Source: Trichuris trichiura
Lineage: Eukaryota > Nematoda > Enoplea > Trichinellida > Trichuridae
Length of the DNA: 64,000 bases
Direction: 5' to 3'
Assembly (NCBI GenBank): GCA_037903355.1
Contig: JBAJFE010000014.1
Span: forward strand, 3,100,001-3,164,000
The notes under the pieces are model-generated. The model saw only the letters and a list, made by a program, of their open reading frames with translations, was not told the DNA's origin and searched no databases. Positions 44,901 through 57,439 of the stretch are shown here, piece by piece; position 1 is the stretch's first letter, and the number at the start of each line of letters is the position of its first letter. The translations under genes were made by a program, and so were the position numbers.

Positions 44901-45126
44901 CACTTACACGCCCCAAGTATGTTAAACAGGATCAGATTTGCATTATGCGTTTGGAGTCGAGCGATATATTCTGCTTGGAACCCTTCAAAAAGTTCCCTCA
45001 AATGGGTCGTTTCGTTTTGCGTGACGAAGGTGATTCTTTCTATTCCTTTTTGTTACAGCTCGTGTGACATACTTTTTTTCAGGCCGCACAATAGCAATTG
45101 GGAAGGTGCTAAAAATAGTTGAGTGA
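41927..45126 (+). CDS. GSPT1: eRF3 (GSPT), GTPase subunit of the translation termination complex
   Basis: Eleven exons: 41927-42101, 42153-42290, 42340-42451, 43588-43768, 43842-44143, 44197-44290, 44352-44432, 44481-44654, 44704-44793, 44861-45029, 45083-45126, giving 519 residues. A PAM2 motif ([10 protein letters not shown], residues 7-16) that binds poly(A)-binding protein opens a short N-terminal region. The EF1A-like GTPase has GHVDAGKS (102-109), [12 protein letters not shown] and NKMDDP; beta-barrel domains 2 and 3 follow ([36 protein letters not shown] end). It brings eRF1 to stop codons. Introns are 48-73 nt except intron 3 (1,136 nt). AATAAA at 45212. Intact. Confidence 0.97.
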
Positions 45127-45219
45127 ACATCCTCAAAGGAATATGTGCGCGGGAAAGTTTTCTTGTCATCTAATGTTAAGACGGCATAGTTCCAATTAAG
45201 TCATTGTCTGGAATAAACA

Positions 45220-47300
45220 GTAAAAATGCGCCGTAGATTGTCTGCGCTAAAACTTTGAATGTTCTCTTGTTTATTCATTATTTTATCCTATCGCGTTGGT
45301 AACTGTTCGCCTGGCTAAACATCTGCACGGTCTAACAGCAATCACTCCTTGAGTGACTGGATCGACCGTTTGTAACTCCTTCGCGAAGCAACAAAATTTA
45401 AGAACTGCAGTGTAGTATTTGTGCAAAACATTTGACACTCTAATTTCGGCAGCTGATAGCACCACTGGACTACATTTCCGTGCCAACTTTGGTCCCTTGA
45501 TCGCCGTACAGCTACATTTTAAAACAAGTAACTCTGGGAGAATTCAGAATTATAAATTATAAAGTAGCGATCCAGAAAGCCCTACTGTTCTGATTTCTAA
45601 GCAGTGAATTTTCGCTAAGCTTGCTGCGAATGTCTGTTCATTTTCTGTGCTAAAACGGCCCTGACAAAAGGGAGGTAATGGCATGCTCCTTTTATAGGGG
45701 AAGGATGTAAAGGCAATACGCTTTGCACCCACCCTGTGACAGTGATATACGGCCTAACCCGAAACTCAAATGAAAGACTTCTTAAGCTCACTGTGTTTGC
45801 TCATTGTTAAGTGCACTTAAACATACCATGAATAAAAAGCAACAAGATAATCGTTTGTACAATGACCTGAGACTGTTCTGCTGCTTCAATGGCGCAACAG
45901 TTGGTTCAGGCAGGTAGCTACATTCACACCATCGCTTTGTACTTTGCTGTTTGCTCACGAATTCCAAACCACAACCGTCGTTACGAAAACTAACGTGGTA
46001 TTAGCGAAGGGACGCTTTTTTTGCACTTTGTAGTGACAGATAGAACAGACTTGATTAGTGTTAGGGCTAGTGTATTATTGGCGGGCAAACAACCTGAAGC
46101 TCACTTGTTACCTAGCAAGCCGAGAGTGTGGACTTGCATGAAAACGTCCGGCGGCTAATGTTGTGAGGTATACCAAGTGAAAAATATTCCGGTATCTCAA
46201 AGCGCAATTTTCGTTAGCTAACAGTTTAGTCTAGCTAGAAATCAAGCCTAAATCTGAGCGGCTACTGATTAGTGAAGGGAGCTGGTAGCACTAGCTTTCG
46301 TCTTGACGGTAGGCATTCAAAATTAATAAAGCGCCCCAAAAAGAGTAACGCCCTCTTGGCCTCTTACAAAGAAATTTAAATTCAGTCGTTATTAATACCT
46401 TCAGCGAACGGCCTGTCTGCTTAGTTTCGAAAAGAGCACACGGAAAAGCATACTTCATCGGCGATCATGCAGCGTTCTTCATTACAGCATACTTAGCAAA
46501 ATTGTCTCGTATGCTTATAACTTTTCTCTTTCATGTTTCTGATGCATTAAAGCATCCCTCACAAAGGTTAGAATAAAATGGAGTGTAAGTGCGTGAAAAC
46601 AGTTCAACAAAATTTATATTTTGAAATCTTGTCGGTAATGCCCCAATCCACCATACTGTAACTTTGCAGCCCACCTTGTTCTGCACTTCTCTAAGTCTAA
46701 GCCTAAAAATAAGGTTCATGTTTTAATTTACGTTTAGTTAAGGGCGGAAGAACCTGGCTGCTATGCTCACAAGTAAGGGCAGAATGGGATAGCTGCACGC
46801 TTAACAGAAATAAACCTGCATTTCTTAAATAGTGGGGAGCATAATTGTGAGGACGCTATATATTCCTAGGAAGAAAGATGCTTTTTTTTAAACCGTGGGA
46901 ACACTGCGTAGGTAGAAATTGCCAAATCTGACAAAAGTTTAATTTAAAGTTCAAACGGATTGGTTAGGCCCCTCTCGTATCACACATACGTAACATTACC
47001 ATGTTGTTTTGCTGAATCATAAAAATAATGGCTTAAAACTGCGTTCATCTTCGTAACACAATCGGTTTGTTTACGTAAGTAAATTACGCTTAGCCGACGA
47101 AAACATGTGCGAACATGAAGCTCGTTTATCAGCGCACAGTAAGGGGTGATTTTTGTTGCGGTGTCCCTCTAGCGTTTTGTTCTGCATGCTGGCATGAAAA
47201 ATGTGAGGGGTTCGCTAGTCAACTAACTCATGGACACGTGAAATAAGTTTGTTGAAGTTTTTCTTTGTGTTTTGCCGTTCGCAAAATTCATTTTTAGCTT
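45220..47300. other. intergenic, nothing recognised except a short repeat
   Basis: No coding region. Around 46670-46745 a stretch (TTGTTCTGCACTTCTCTAAG ... AAGCCTAAAAATAAGGTTCATG) resembles parts of 52670-52740 and 60430-60480, probably scattered copies of one small element. Confidence 0.45.
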
Positions 47301-47304
47301 AGTT

Positions 47305-50300
47305 ATGGGCCATCATTCGCACAAACGTCGTAGTTCGCAGCTGAAAAGACTCCTCCTGCATCATAGGAGTATAACGTCGGCTGAGAAAGCATTGGCTTTT
47401 GCTCAATCAGCCGAGCGTAAAGAAATCATAGAAATGATGGGCCTGTACGTGGAAAAGTACGAGCAGATTTCCGGTAAAGACGACCAAGTGAAAGAAGTGG
47501 AAGCAATTCTTGGCGAGGCGGTCTCCGTTCTTTCCAACTGCGTTTGGTTGAACAGGCACACGATACAGCGTTTGTTTTCTTACAAAAGGCGCATATTGGA
47601 CATTATTGAACGTGCCTTCCGGCGGCCAAGCGTTCCGAAGATATTAGCATTCCGGTTTGTTCGCCTGCTGGTCCTTCTTTGCCAGGAGGATCAATTTTCA
47701 TCTATCCTATTCGAATTCAGGGATATCATCTCCTGCGCATTACGATGGGTCGGTTCGGATGATCTACGAAGTGACGAACTTTCCTTCTTTCTCCGGCTTC
47801 TGCGCTGTGCAGCTCACTGTGGTTCCCGGGCCTGTCGAAACCTGCTTCAATTGAATTCTGCCAATGTATTGGCCGAGAACTACGCAAAGCAAGACTGTGA
47901 ATGTCGTCTAAAGACGGTTGAGGTGCTGCTGCTGGTCAGCGCGGCTGCGCCGGATGAACATTGGACTGATCAGATTTTGACGACGGAATTTCTGCCAAAA
48001 CTAATGGCCGACGTGAAAGGCGACTGTCCAAGCTGCAGCAACTGCAGTCGCTTCCCGAGCTTAAAACGGGCTGCACAACGTTTGCTTTTGGCTCTTCTCC
48101 GGCTGGACGGTGAAATTAAGATACAGCTTTGCAAGCACGGAGCCATCGAGTATGTGCTTCAATGCTGCAAGAAAAGTGAAGCCAGAAAGGACGAATTTAT
48201 TCGGGCTTTAGCTTCGTTTGCGAGCGAGGCATATTCAAGGCAGATGATGAGACGTACTTCGGCCCTACTTTATTTGGCTGAAATATTTGAACGATCCGAT
48301 AAGCTACAGTTGAACGAACTTCTTCTGCGCGCCTTCGTTTGTTTCAGGTACGATGAGTCAGGGTTACTGGTCCTCTTATCGCGCGAATCCTTCAGGTATG
48401 CTGTCATTTGCTGTCTCGTTTAATCCACAAGCAGAGTTTATTATTATTAATTTTACATGGTATATATGGCTTTCTTAACCCTATGAATTATGATTACTAA
48501 GTGATCTTGTAAGCAAAGTTGCACTAAAACGACTTGGTAATTGGACCTATTTTTACTGAAGGAACAGGGAATAACTCGGAGCGTGTTGAACTCACTGGTT
48601 ACGTCATCAGCGAATGATAAAGGAATCGTATTAGTACCAGAGATGGGGCTTAAATGAGCGGCAACAATTATATGTAAGTTCAGTGTTAACGGCTTTTGTC
48701 CCATTTATAAGAACCACAAAACTTTATCAGTCTGCTTTTCCGCATTGTTCCCGGAATGTTTTAGAAAATTATACTTCTTCATCTAGTTCCGGGTAGCGTA
48801 TTTAGTGTCACATATTGAAGACACCTTACCTTTATTTTTCCATGAATTGTCAACTTTTCAAGCAATAATTCTCTTACTTTTCTGTTAGACAGTTTGAGCT
48901 GCGGTGCAAGAATGAAATATATACGGTTAGAATATGATAGACAAAAAACGGACTGCAGGCGACTTTTTACTCCACTGTTATTAATCAGTAGGCTATCTAT
49001 CGTAAAGACAACTTTCGAAACGAGTTTATTACTCGAAATGTGATTGCGCAACAGTATGGCACAGTGTTGCTCTGAAGGCTACCTACAATTACGTCATTTT
49101 AGTCGCAAGCAGGTTAACAAAGCCCTGCCACAGACGTTTTAAAAAGTGTGCATGATTAATAGAAAGCGTTTCTCGTTATTCAACGTCATTTACCGTTGAA
49201 CTGTTTCTTGGAAAGGCAAATCTTTCAGTCACTTTTCCGATGGGGTTGCGGTATCGTTGATTCTTACGGGTTTCAATCGTGAAATCGTGTCTGCTAAAAG
49301 AAATCGCGCATTTTACGCCATTACAATACGTCAAAATCCACTCGTTGTTTGTGGATAAAGCATTTGCAACAGGTGGTACGAACAAGTTAAACTTCTGCGG
49401 ATCAGTTTACTGTGCATTCAACCTCCCCTTTTCTCAGTTTAAAACCTGACCAGAAAACTCTCAGCGTAATACTGCTAATACAGTACGTGATTCATTTTCC
49501 GGAGTGATCAACACCAGGTGATTTCGGAGTATGCGTATTTCAAAATCTATGGTTATATGTTGCCGTTGAGACTCAGATGTAAATATGAACTTCGTCTAGT
49601 TCTTGTGCAAGCTTTCACACGTAGCAAAATTTTGCAATGCTTAGCGGTTTAATCGTTTTTATTAAATGGAGATAATCCTTCTACGAATATGAATCCGTTT
49701 TGTACAATAGTTTTTAAACGCAAGTGCTTTTTAGAATCCATCTCCTTAATAACGTTTTCTGCGCCATCGAAGTTTTATTCGATTCTATAAACTTCATGGA
49801 ACAACAATTAAAATTGTTTTTCACTCTTGAGATCAAAATTTGTCTCTTCGGGATTCAGCAGATCTAATCGTCAGCATGCGTTGCTCTTACGCGCGCATCA
49901 GCTTATCACCCGGTGGTGGGTTACTCCCAGTTGCAGCAATCTGTAAAGCTCTTATGTCTCAACAGGATCGTCACATGATGTAGGGAACATTTGCGACGTC
50001 ATTTCAACGCTGAAAAATGTTATTCGTAGGGGATTGCATGCTATATTTGCGTGTTGCACGTGGTTGGAAACAACCATAGTAAACGATGTAAGCCCGTTAT
50101 AACCAGTGGAACGTTTGAGAAGACTGATTTTCAACTTTCTGTTCAAGAAGTCACGTCGTTTCAAGAAGGTGCTCTCAGGTCCATTTTCTAAGTCTAATAG
50201 CTCTTTTTAATTTGCAATAATTCTGAAATGGATTGAATGACGTTGTTTCTGGGTGGTCTTGGTGGTTGAATAATATTATTGAATTACTAGTCTAGACTGA

Positions 50301-52168
50301 CTTGTTTTCCGGAACGATTAGGTCGCCTTTATGGTTGGCAGTGGGGACGATCCGGGATGAAAACTTCAACTGATAAGTAGAGGAAACACTTCTGATAGGA
50401 AAGTGATCATTATGTGAACAGTTAGATTGGGGAGCTTCCGGAGCGAATGTGGTCCGTTTGATTTTTGAATTCTTAGGACAAACTGTTATGCAGCACTGAC
50501 TTCAGGTGCTACTGTATTGACTGACGGGTGGTTGAGCATTCGTCAGAAAGATGCAGCAATTCAAACACCGCTTATTTTCATTACAAAACTGCTTTTTTCC
50601 TTTGTAGGGCTAAGCTGTTTCACTGTTTGACGCTGTTTTTGAATAGTAACATTGGTGTTAACCCTTTCAACGACAACTCCAGCGTCAATCGATCACTGTC
50701 GCCATGGAAAATAAATTGGTGCAGTTCGCCAAACAGTCGCTCAGAGTTTTCCGCTCAACAGATGTCGATGGAATCATCTGATGAAAGTTCAAGCTTTTCA
50801 ACAGATTCACAGGTTACTGCTGTCCGAGAAATGGAAACAGAATCTGTGTTAGCCAGATCGGAGAAGGAACTAGTCCACGTTGTGAAATGCCACGACATGA
50901 ACGATTGCTGCCTATGTCAAAGACTGCCAGACTATACAGGGTTTTCATCGGTATTAAGCAACGATGAATTTAACAGTGTCAGCCTGTGCTTGACACTATT
51001 ATCTTCGCTGGCAAACCAAGACTCATTGAGCCATACTCTGTGCAGCACGAACGTATGGCATACCTTTCTAGCTTTGGCAGTTACTATGCACTATCCGTAT
51101 GAAAAGTTAATATGCATACTGAAGCAGGTGTTGCGCAATCGGAACTGCGTGGAATTGCTGATAGAGAATGGCGTATGTTCATTGATCTTTAAGTATTTGA
51201 TAAATCCAATGCACCAATGTGACAACTGCTTCGCGTTGACTACAGCTGGCTATGATTTGATAGCTACTTTGAATCACGAGGACGAGACAACGAGATACGT
51301 GACGAAAACAGCAATACGCATGTTTAACTACGGAACAGATCAGCAACGTTTGTTGGCAGCCTGCTCATTACCTTTCTTGTCGATGCATCTGAGTGAACTG
51401 CATTTCACAGGCGGAATTGCGTTCCTGTGCGATCGTTTGGTACTTAGTGCAGATGACGACGTTGAACAGTTGCAGGATGTGTTCACGTCACTCTCCGTTC
51501 TTTATCATCGTGTTTGTCGGACAGGTGACAATACCGATTGTGAAGAGGAACAGCAACACGACTGCTGTTACCCACAAAACATAGATGAAAAAAATCAAGT
51601 TTATTTTTGTCATCCCCATTCAGATTCGGCAATAGTGGCTGATCGATCTGTCCTTTGCAGCAATAGTGAATTTTATACAGCCATGCTGGAAGGTGGTTTT
51701 GTGGAAGCGGGTCAGTCAAGGTTTTCTCTGGTCACTGACGAATTTACACTACGTTGCAATGAGCTGTTGCTCCATTTTTTGCACGGTTGCTATTATTGTT
51801 CTTCCGTACGTCTCAGATCAAGCGAAGAGTGCATTGAATTAATTCACCTTGCGAGCTCAAGACTATGTTTCCATGTAGTTACGCATTTGGTTGACAAGGA
51901 GGTTGGTCGTTGGTTAAGCGTCACCAACGTGATTGAGTTTTTGCGAATTGCATTGTCCCATCGGATCGCAGCGCTCACTGAAAAGTGTATGGAACTTTTG
52001 TTCAAAGTCCACTTCCTCGACTTCGCGTTAATAGTTGACACAGTGAAAAGTGTAGCTATCCTTGGATGCGCGGACGAATTTTGCCTTGCCGCTAAGGAAC
52101 TCTTTTCAAATAAGCTGCTGTCATATAATTTCCGAAGCACAGGTTCTAATTGGCCTCATGGCTGGTAG
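47305..52168 (+). CDS. ARMC5: ARMC5-like armadillo-repeat BTB protein
   Basis: Two large exons (47305-48395 and 50608-52168) joined in phase 2 across a 2,212-nt intron give 883 residues (human about 935). The start ATG follows TTTTTAGCTTAG, an acceptor-like site. Exon 1 is a run of armadillo-type helical repeats (for example EVEAILGEAVSVLSNCVWLN, FVRLLVLLCQ, LLALLRLDGEIK). Exon 2 continues with a Ser-rich acidic linker, more helices, and a C-terminal BTB domain from about residue 692 (VYFCHPHSDSAIVADRSVL ... SNSEFYTAMLEGGF). ARMC5 is a CUL3 substrate adaptor, with RNA polymerase II subunit RPB1 a known target in mammals. Architecture supports the call; the degree of orthology is inferred. AATAAA at 52198. 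Confidence 0.82.
48396..50607 (+). other. 2.2-kb intron of the ARMC5-like gene
   Basis: Donor GTATGC at 48396 and acceptor TTTCCTTTGTAG ending at 50607 join AG+G in frame (SF-R-AKLFHCL). No mobile element or coding domain was recognised inside. Confidence 0.8.
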
Positions 52169-52529
52169 GCGTGCCGCTTCTCAGATTCGCTTTGTTAAAT
52201 AAATATTGTCCTTTGTGTTAATATGTTTTCGCTCATTTTTTAAGTATGTGCGCAAATCTGTTGTCATCGTCGAGAATGTAAAAGTCTACAGGTCCTGACG
52301 ACGTAGTTTCTTATTATGAATGGTTTGGTCATTCACTGACGTCCAGGAAGTTTGTAGTCGTTGAAAACAGTTGGACATAGGCAGAAAGTTTAAAGATTTA
52401 TTGTGGAACATTTTAGGGACGCGGTTTTAGTGATCACTGGCTTACTGGGCGGCATTAATGTTAAACCAGACAGTTCAGAGCAAGAACTATACAGTTCCCT
52501 TGCGGAGCAGGTCATATTAAAATTTTTTT

Positions 52530-52979
52530 ATGAATGTCAAATTTCTTCTCTCTCGTCAGCTTACCTGCCTCAATTTCCGTAGCGCAGTAGAACATTGGAA
52601 TTTTTTCTCTTGGAACGTTTACCCCGTCGTCCGAAAAATGCAGGTTCATTTCTGGACAGTTTATAGTCATTCTGTTCTGCCTTTACCTGAGTGTAAGCCA
52701 AAATTAAGGTTCATGTGTACGCTTTCGGTAACGGGCGAAACAAGTTCGCCTACGAGATGCGATATAGCAGTAGGGTTGCTAAAAGAGAAGATCCGAGCCC
52801 TGGCTATCCAAATTTGCCGAGATCAGTGGACTTACAGAACGAATGGAGTGAATTCAGTTCTTTCAATGAGGCTTTCCGACAGGTTGAAAGAACTTGGTAG
52901 TGTTTCGAAAAGAAAGAAAAATGTTATCCGCAACGATTTCCGTCTAGAGTGTCTGAGGCTTTGCAGGTGGGAAATTTAG
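52530..52979 (+). CDS. unidentified open frames, possible gene fragment
   Basis: Two overlapping plus-strand frames: one of 149 codons (52530-52979) and one at 52715-52900 whose peptide (FGNGRNKFAYEMRYSSRVAK and NEWSEFSSFNEAFRQVERTW) has the high-complexity composition of real protein. I recognise neither. Around 52670-52740 the DNA resembles a short dispersed repeat found near 46690 and 60450. A relic exon or a degraded element is possible; treat as unknown. Confidence 0.2.
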   Translation: MNVKFLLSRQLTCLNFRSAVEHWNFFSWNVYPVVRKMQVHFWTVYSHSVLPLPECKPKLRFMCTLSVTGETSSPTRCDIAVGLLKEKIRALAIQICRDQWTYRTNGVNSVLSMRLSDRLKELGSVSKRKKNVIRNDFRLECLRLCRWEI

Positions 52980-53181
52980 AACCGTTTTCAAAAAACACAA
53001 ATGACAGATTTTATAGAAAAACTTGTTTTCTACGCGTTCGTATTGCTTAAACGAAGCTGAGCTGATGCGTAAAGCCTAAAGTATTCGTGCGCTTTGCAAC
53101 ACTTAGGTCGGATAATCAAGTCCTTGCTGTACTGTACGTGAATGCAAAGGTTCGGCGTAGTAAAAAGTAACGAGATTTATT

Positions 53182-53406
53182 ACTATATGAGCTTGAAAAT
53201 GTGGTTTCTTCGTACGGGACCGTATGTTTTCATAATGCGAAAGCTTTATTACGGAATAATTCCCGTTTAATGCGTGCTAACTCCGGAGCTTTCGGGTCGT
53301 CCGAGACCCGTCTTCAGCGATTGTGAATTATGCATTAAGTTAGCACGCATTAAACGGGAATTATTCCGTAAAAAAGCTTTTGCATTGTGAAAACTATATG
53401 AGCTTG
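53182..53406 (-). mobile_element. miniature Penelope-type palindrome with 14-bp target duplication
   Basis: ACTATATGAGCTTG at 53182-53195 is repeated exactly at 53393-53406. Inside, arms of about 55 bp (53227-53281 and 53339-53394) are near-perfect inverted copies, with CATAATGCGAAAGCTTT answered by AAAGCTTTTGCATTGTG and a shared GGAATAATTCCCGTTTAATG. The middle holds a hammerhead-like motif. The minus strand from the hammerhead outward matches the family B tails at 2507 and 57952. It is a complete insertion of about 200 bp made only of Penelope end sequence, with no coding capacity. Confidence 0.75.
53281..53317 (-). ncRNA. hammerhead-like ribozyme core (candidate)
   Basis: Minus strand: CTGAAGA, C, stem II GGGTC / GACCC closed by TCGGAC, then GAAAGCTCCGGAG. 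The CTCCGGAG that follows can fold as a very short stem III (AGCT/AGTT around CCGG), leaving TTA as a possible NUH cleavage triplet. The best-formed copy of family B. Confidence 0.5.
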
Positions 53407-53737
53407 TTTAAAACATTGAGGAATGAAATAAACAGCAGCAAGACCTCTTAATTCGATATTTCAGATGTTGCGTGAGCCGCTTAGGTAATGTAAGCCACCA
53501 GCCATTTTAAAAAACTGCCCCACTAGCTTCTCAAATGTGTGACGCTCATAAGATGCATTCGTAGCCTTGATCGTCACTGTCTGTTCTGTCTACGTTGAAA
53601 TTATATAACCAGAACCCTACGAACAGATTATTTCTTCCAGAGTCACTTTTGTCATGTAAACTGTTATGTCTTCAAAAATCATAAATGCCCACTACAGTAA
53701 CAGCAAAGCTAAAATCTGAAACCTAAACCAGCTAGAC

Positions 53738-56700
53738 CAGTGTTTCTCAACCTGGGCCCTGGGGGATTCTAGGAGGGCCCTGGAAGATAATACGGCAGGT
53801 GATTGTCCCAGTCAACAGTTCAGCGGTAATAAGTAGCGTAGGAAAGTAATACGGTGGGCCTATTTGTCACTAACGGGAAGGCGTTGACAGCCCAACGAAA
53901 AATGTTCCATTGCAAAGTCAGGACGCGTTGACTTTATCTTTCTTCTCTAGGAGCCAATGAAAAACATGCTTTTGCATTCCCTCCTGCCCGGTATGCTTCT
54001 AAAAAGTCTCTGTGCATGGCGTGCTTCTAAAAAGCCCTTGGCCTTTCGGTAGGGAGCAGTTCGCAGAAATGTGTTTCATCTGCACACACTTCTATCAACC
54101 CATAAAAACTTGTTATTCTATTCCTTCTCGTGCAGTGCAAGAAGCGCCGTGCCCTTCAGTTTTTGCGAACGGAACTTCAGAACAACTCATTCCATCTGAC
54201 CGTTCCACAATAGTACGTACGGCTTTTCCGTCGCACATTCCCCACTTTTTTCCTCGACTCATAAAGGCGCCGACTCATAGAAGCGTACCCTTACATTCCT
54301 TCCTCCCGGTATGCGCTGAACAAACAGCATTTATAGTGGTCCTTTTCTATTATTCACGCGGACTCTAGGCGGCGCAACAAGAGCGGCCAAAGCAGGAAAG
54401 CTGTGGGCACTAACAGACAAGGTCTTCTGTCCATGTGAGAGCGCGCACGTCAGCCAGTCGTCTCGGTCTTTCGTTCCTCCGTTGAATTGCTGGTATTGGT
54501 TGCTGTACTCGACTGCCGAAGTGGTCAGTTTGTGCTGACCGTCTGCTACAGTATTCGCCCTTCGTCACAGGCTCATGTAAGTGAAATCGTTTGTACAACA
54601 TTATCAAAAATGCAGTAGAAGGGAACGGGTACCTAGTAAGTAGGCGCGGTTGCTGAGGTTGTAATTTGAAAGCAAATATCGGTTCTATACCTAAGAAAGT
54701 ATAGTAGACGAAACAGGAGTTGCGCACCAGCAAATGTGAGGAAAGAAGTCTTGAAAAACGGACCCTCAGTGGTCATTTCACGTTTGCTACCGTAACAGTA
54801 TTAGTATTGGCTAAGGAACTGCAATTGCAGTGCGCTCAATTCGCCATTTGGAAGAAATAAATTTTTACAGATTGAACCATGTCAGAGAGCAAGAAAAAAT
54901 GCAGGCAGTACAATGCTGAATATCTTAAGTATGGTTTCGTTGCGTCGCCTGGTAACATGCAGGCTCTGATGTGTCTGTTATGTGAGAGGGAGTTTTCAAA
55001 TGAGTTGATGAGACTCTGTAAGATGGTCAAATATCCGTACAATATGCATCCAGATAAAGCCAACAGGAATCCGGCGTATTTTCAATCGCTTCACGAAAGA
55101 TTTCTCAGGCGCCCCAGATTGGAAACATTGCTTCCATCGAAGTCGAGAACGCGAGAGCACGATGGCCTGCTTGTGTCATATAATATTTCTTTGCTGATCG
55201 CGAAAAGCGGTAAAGCGCACACCATCGGAGAAGAACTTCTGATTCCAGTAATAAGCGAAGTGCTTAACACAGTATTACGTATACCTGCTGCAGACGTAAT
55301 TAAGAAGGTCTCCCGCAGTAACGACACTGTCCAGCGTCGTATCGATGATATGGCTGCGGATGTAGAGCAAACGCTGTGCGAGTTTCTAAAAACCACGCAA
55401 TTCTCGCTACAACTTGACGAGTCCATCCTACCAGGCAATGAGGCTCTTTTTTGGCCTATGTACGATTCATAAAAGCGGAGCAAGTGGTTCAAGAAATGCT
55501 TTTCGCGAAGGAATTGATAACTGACACGAGAGGGGAATCGATTTTCCTCGTCCTAAAAGACTTTTATGAGGAAAAGGAATTACCGCTTTCGAATATAACC
55601 GCAGTAGCCACTGATGGAGCGCCGGCGATGACGAGAAGGCAGTGTGGCTTCATTGCGCATTTAAAGCAAGTCGTGCCGGATATCGTCGCGGTTCACTGTG
55701 TAATTCATAGAGAACATTTGGCAGCAAAGGGTCTCAGCAATCGGCTGAATTCTTCGTTACAGTTAGTAATGAATGCGATCAACAAAATCCAAAGCAATCC
55801 GCTCAATGACAGGTTGGTCAGACAGTTGTGCGAGGAAAGCGACGCAGAATACAAGCGTCTGCTCCTGCACACCGAGGTGCGATGGCTTTCAAAGGGCGCC
55901 TGTCTTACGCGGTTTTATTGCCTTTTCGAAGCGGTTGTAGAATTTTTCGCTTCCCACGATTATGCCTTGTGTGAAAACCTGAAGAGACGTGAGTCCGACA
56001 TAGCCTACTTCGCAGATTTGTATTTTAAGTTCAATGAGATGAATCTTCTTCTCCATGGAGACGAACTTAATCTAATCACGACAAGAACCGCTGTGGGCGG
56101 GTTCGTCAGGAAACTCCCTTTGTTCAGGCGCAATTTGGCACGTAGAGAGCTAGGCCAGTTTCCAAACCTTTGCGCCTTGCAAAAGAAGGTGGAGATGAAA
56201 GATGACGATGTCGAAGCCTACTGCCAGCACCTAGACATGCTGCACCATGATCTTTCCGCACGGTATGAGGATATTTTTGGCATGGAAGTGCCAAGCTGGG
56301 TAATTGACCCCTCTTCGGCGAGGGAGCTAGAACTACAGGAAGAGCTCGTGGAACTGCAGGCGAACGAAGAATTAAAGGTGAAATTTTTAAAGAAAGGCTA
56401 CCAAGCCTTCTGGCTCCAACGAGGCATTGCAGAATCATACCTAGGCTTATGGAACATCGTGCGCGAATTGCTGCTCGCCTTTCCTTCGACATATCTGGCC
56501 GAAAGGGGGTTTAGCGTGGTCGCGGACCTCCTGACGAAAAAGAGAAACTGACTGCAAATAGCAAAGCGAGGAGACCTGCGACGGCGCCTCACTAACTTCA
56601 AGCCGAACGTCCAGAAGTTAGTTTCGTCGCGGCAAATCCAGCCGTCGCATTAGCCATTTGCTTATTCGGCGATACGCAGAGGTGCCATAAAGCTATATAT

Positions 56701-57067
56701 AGGACTTGCATTGCCCCTTTTCCATGAACGCAGTCCAAGCTCTTGCGAACGGTAATAAAGGCGGAAAACGGATACGACAAGTGCCGGCAACTTTTCCGCA
56801 GCGGAAGAAACACCAGTCAACGTTGCAGGTACTGAGCGAAGATCAGGTGAACTACAAGCATGGGCTTTTCGCTTGACCGCGGCGGATCGTCAAACATCAC
56901 CGTAAGGTCGCTACACAAGATCAACGGGCGCCTGCCATACGTCCAGTCCGTGTTGGAGTATAAAGGACCAATCAGCGTTGATCAAACCGTCCTGCGCCAT
57001 CTGGGGGTCCTGGTGGGCCCTGACAAGGCCTAGGGGGGCCCTGGGCAAAAAAGGTTGAGAAGCTATG
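53738..57067 (+). mobile_element. near-complete hAT transposon (3.3 kb)
   Basis: The ends CAGTGTTTCTCAACCTGGGCC and, inverted, CATAGCTTCTCAACCTTTTTT are flanked by a perfect 8-bp target duplication, AGCTAGAC (53730-53737 and 57068-57075). The transposase lies at 54879-56653. About 1.1 kb of non-coding sequence precedes it, including GC-rich GGGCCCT motifs near both ends. It is the evident parent of the MITE at 18036-18251, sharing both termini and the GGTGGGCCCTGACAAGGCC motif. Confidence 0.96.
54879..56653 (+). pseudogene. hAT transposase (SCAND3/ZBED5-like), two lesions
   Basis: Two frames (54879-55472 and 55451-56551) are separated by a shift at a run of six T (55447-55452). Just after LLTKKRN a TGA at 56549-56551 stands where relatives have Arg, and the frame then continues through RGDLRRRLTNFKPNVQKL to a TAG at 56651. 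In order: a zinc-finger-like CLLCEREF start region, QFSLQLDES (first catalytic Asp), VATDGAPAM (second Asp), CVIHREHLAAK, and the hAT C-terminal dimerisation block FPSTYLAERGFSVV. About 590 residues in all. Only two small lesions, one in a homopolymer and one a CGA-to-TGA type change, so the insertion is probably young. Confidence 0.9.
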
Positions 57068-57079
57068 AGCTAGACTGTT

Positions 57080-57430
57080 GTTGCTGTCTACACAGATATT
57101 TACAGGTACTTTTCCTCTTGCCAGTGAATAAACGGTACCACGCTAACGGTTCCTACTCGAGCACGTTAGCCATCCCTTTTTTTCTGCTTAATGAATAAAC
57201 GGATTGCGCTCACTCGCTGCCGGCGCCCAACAGCTATCATGTTCACAGGACGTAAAGTAAACGTTAGCGAGGCGATGATCATCAAGCTATTCATAAGTGG
57301 CATTGCCTGATAAATGGACTACAAAATAAGACAAGGGCTTCAGCACTAGGACGCATCTTGCTTCGCAGTCTTTTCTTGTCTTAAAGTTGTTGTCGTTTCC
57401 CCCGGATCCTCCGTAATGGAAGAACTGACA
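57080..57430. other. intergenic, nothing recognised
   Basis: Two AATAAACGG phrases (57127, 57193) resemble the polyadenylation-type phrase in other repeats here, but no element boundary can be drawn. Confidence 0.4.
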
Positions 57431-57439
57431 CGGAGTCTT

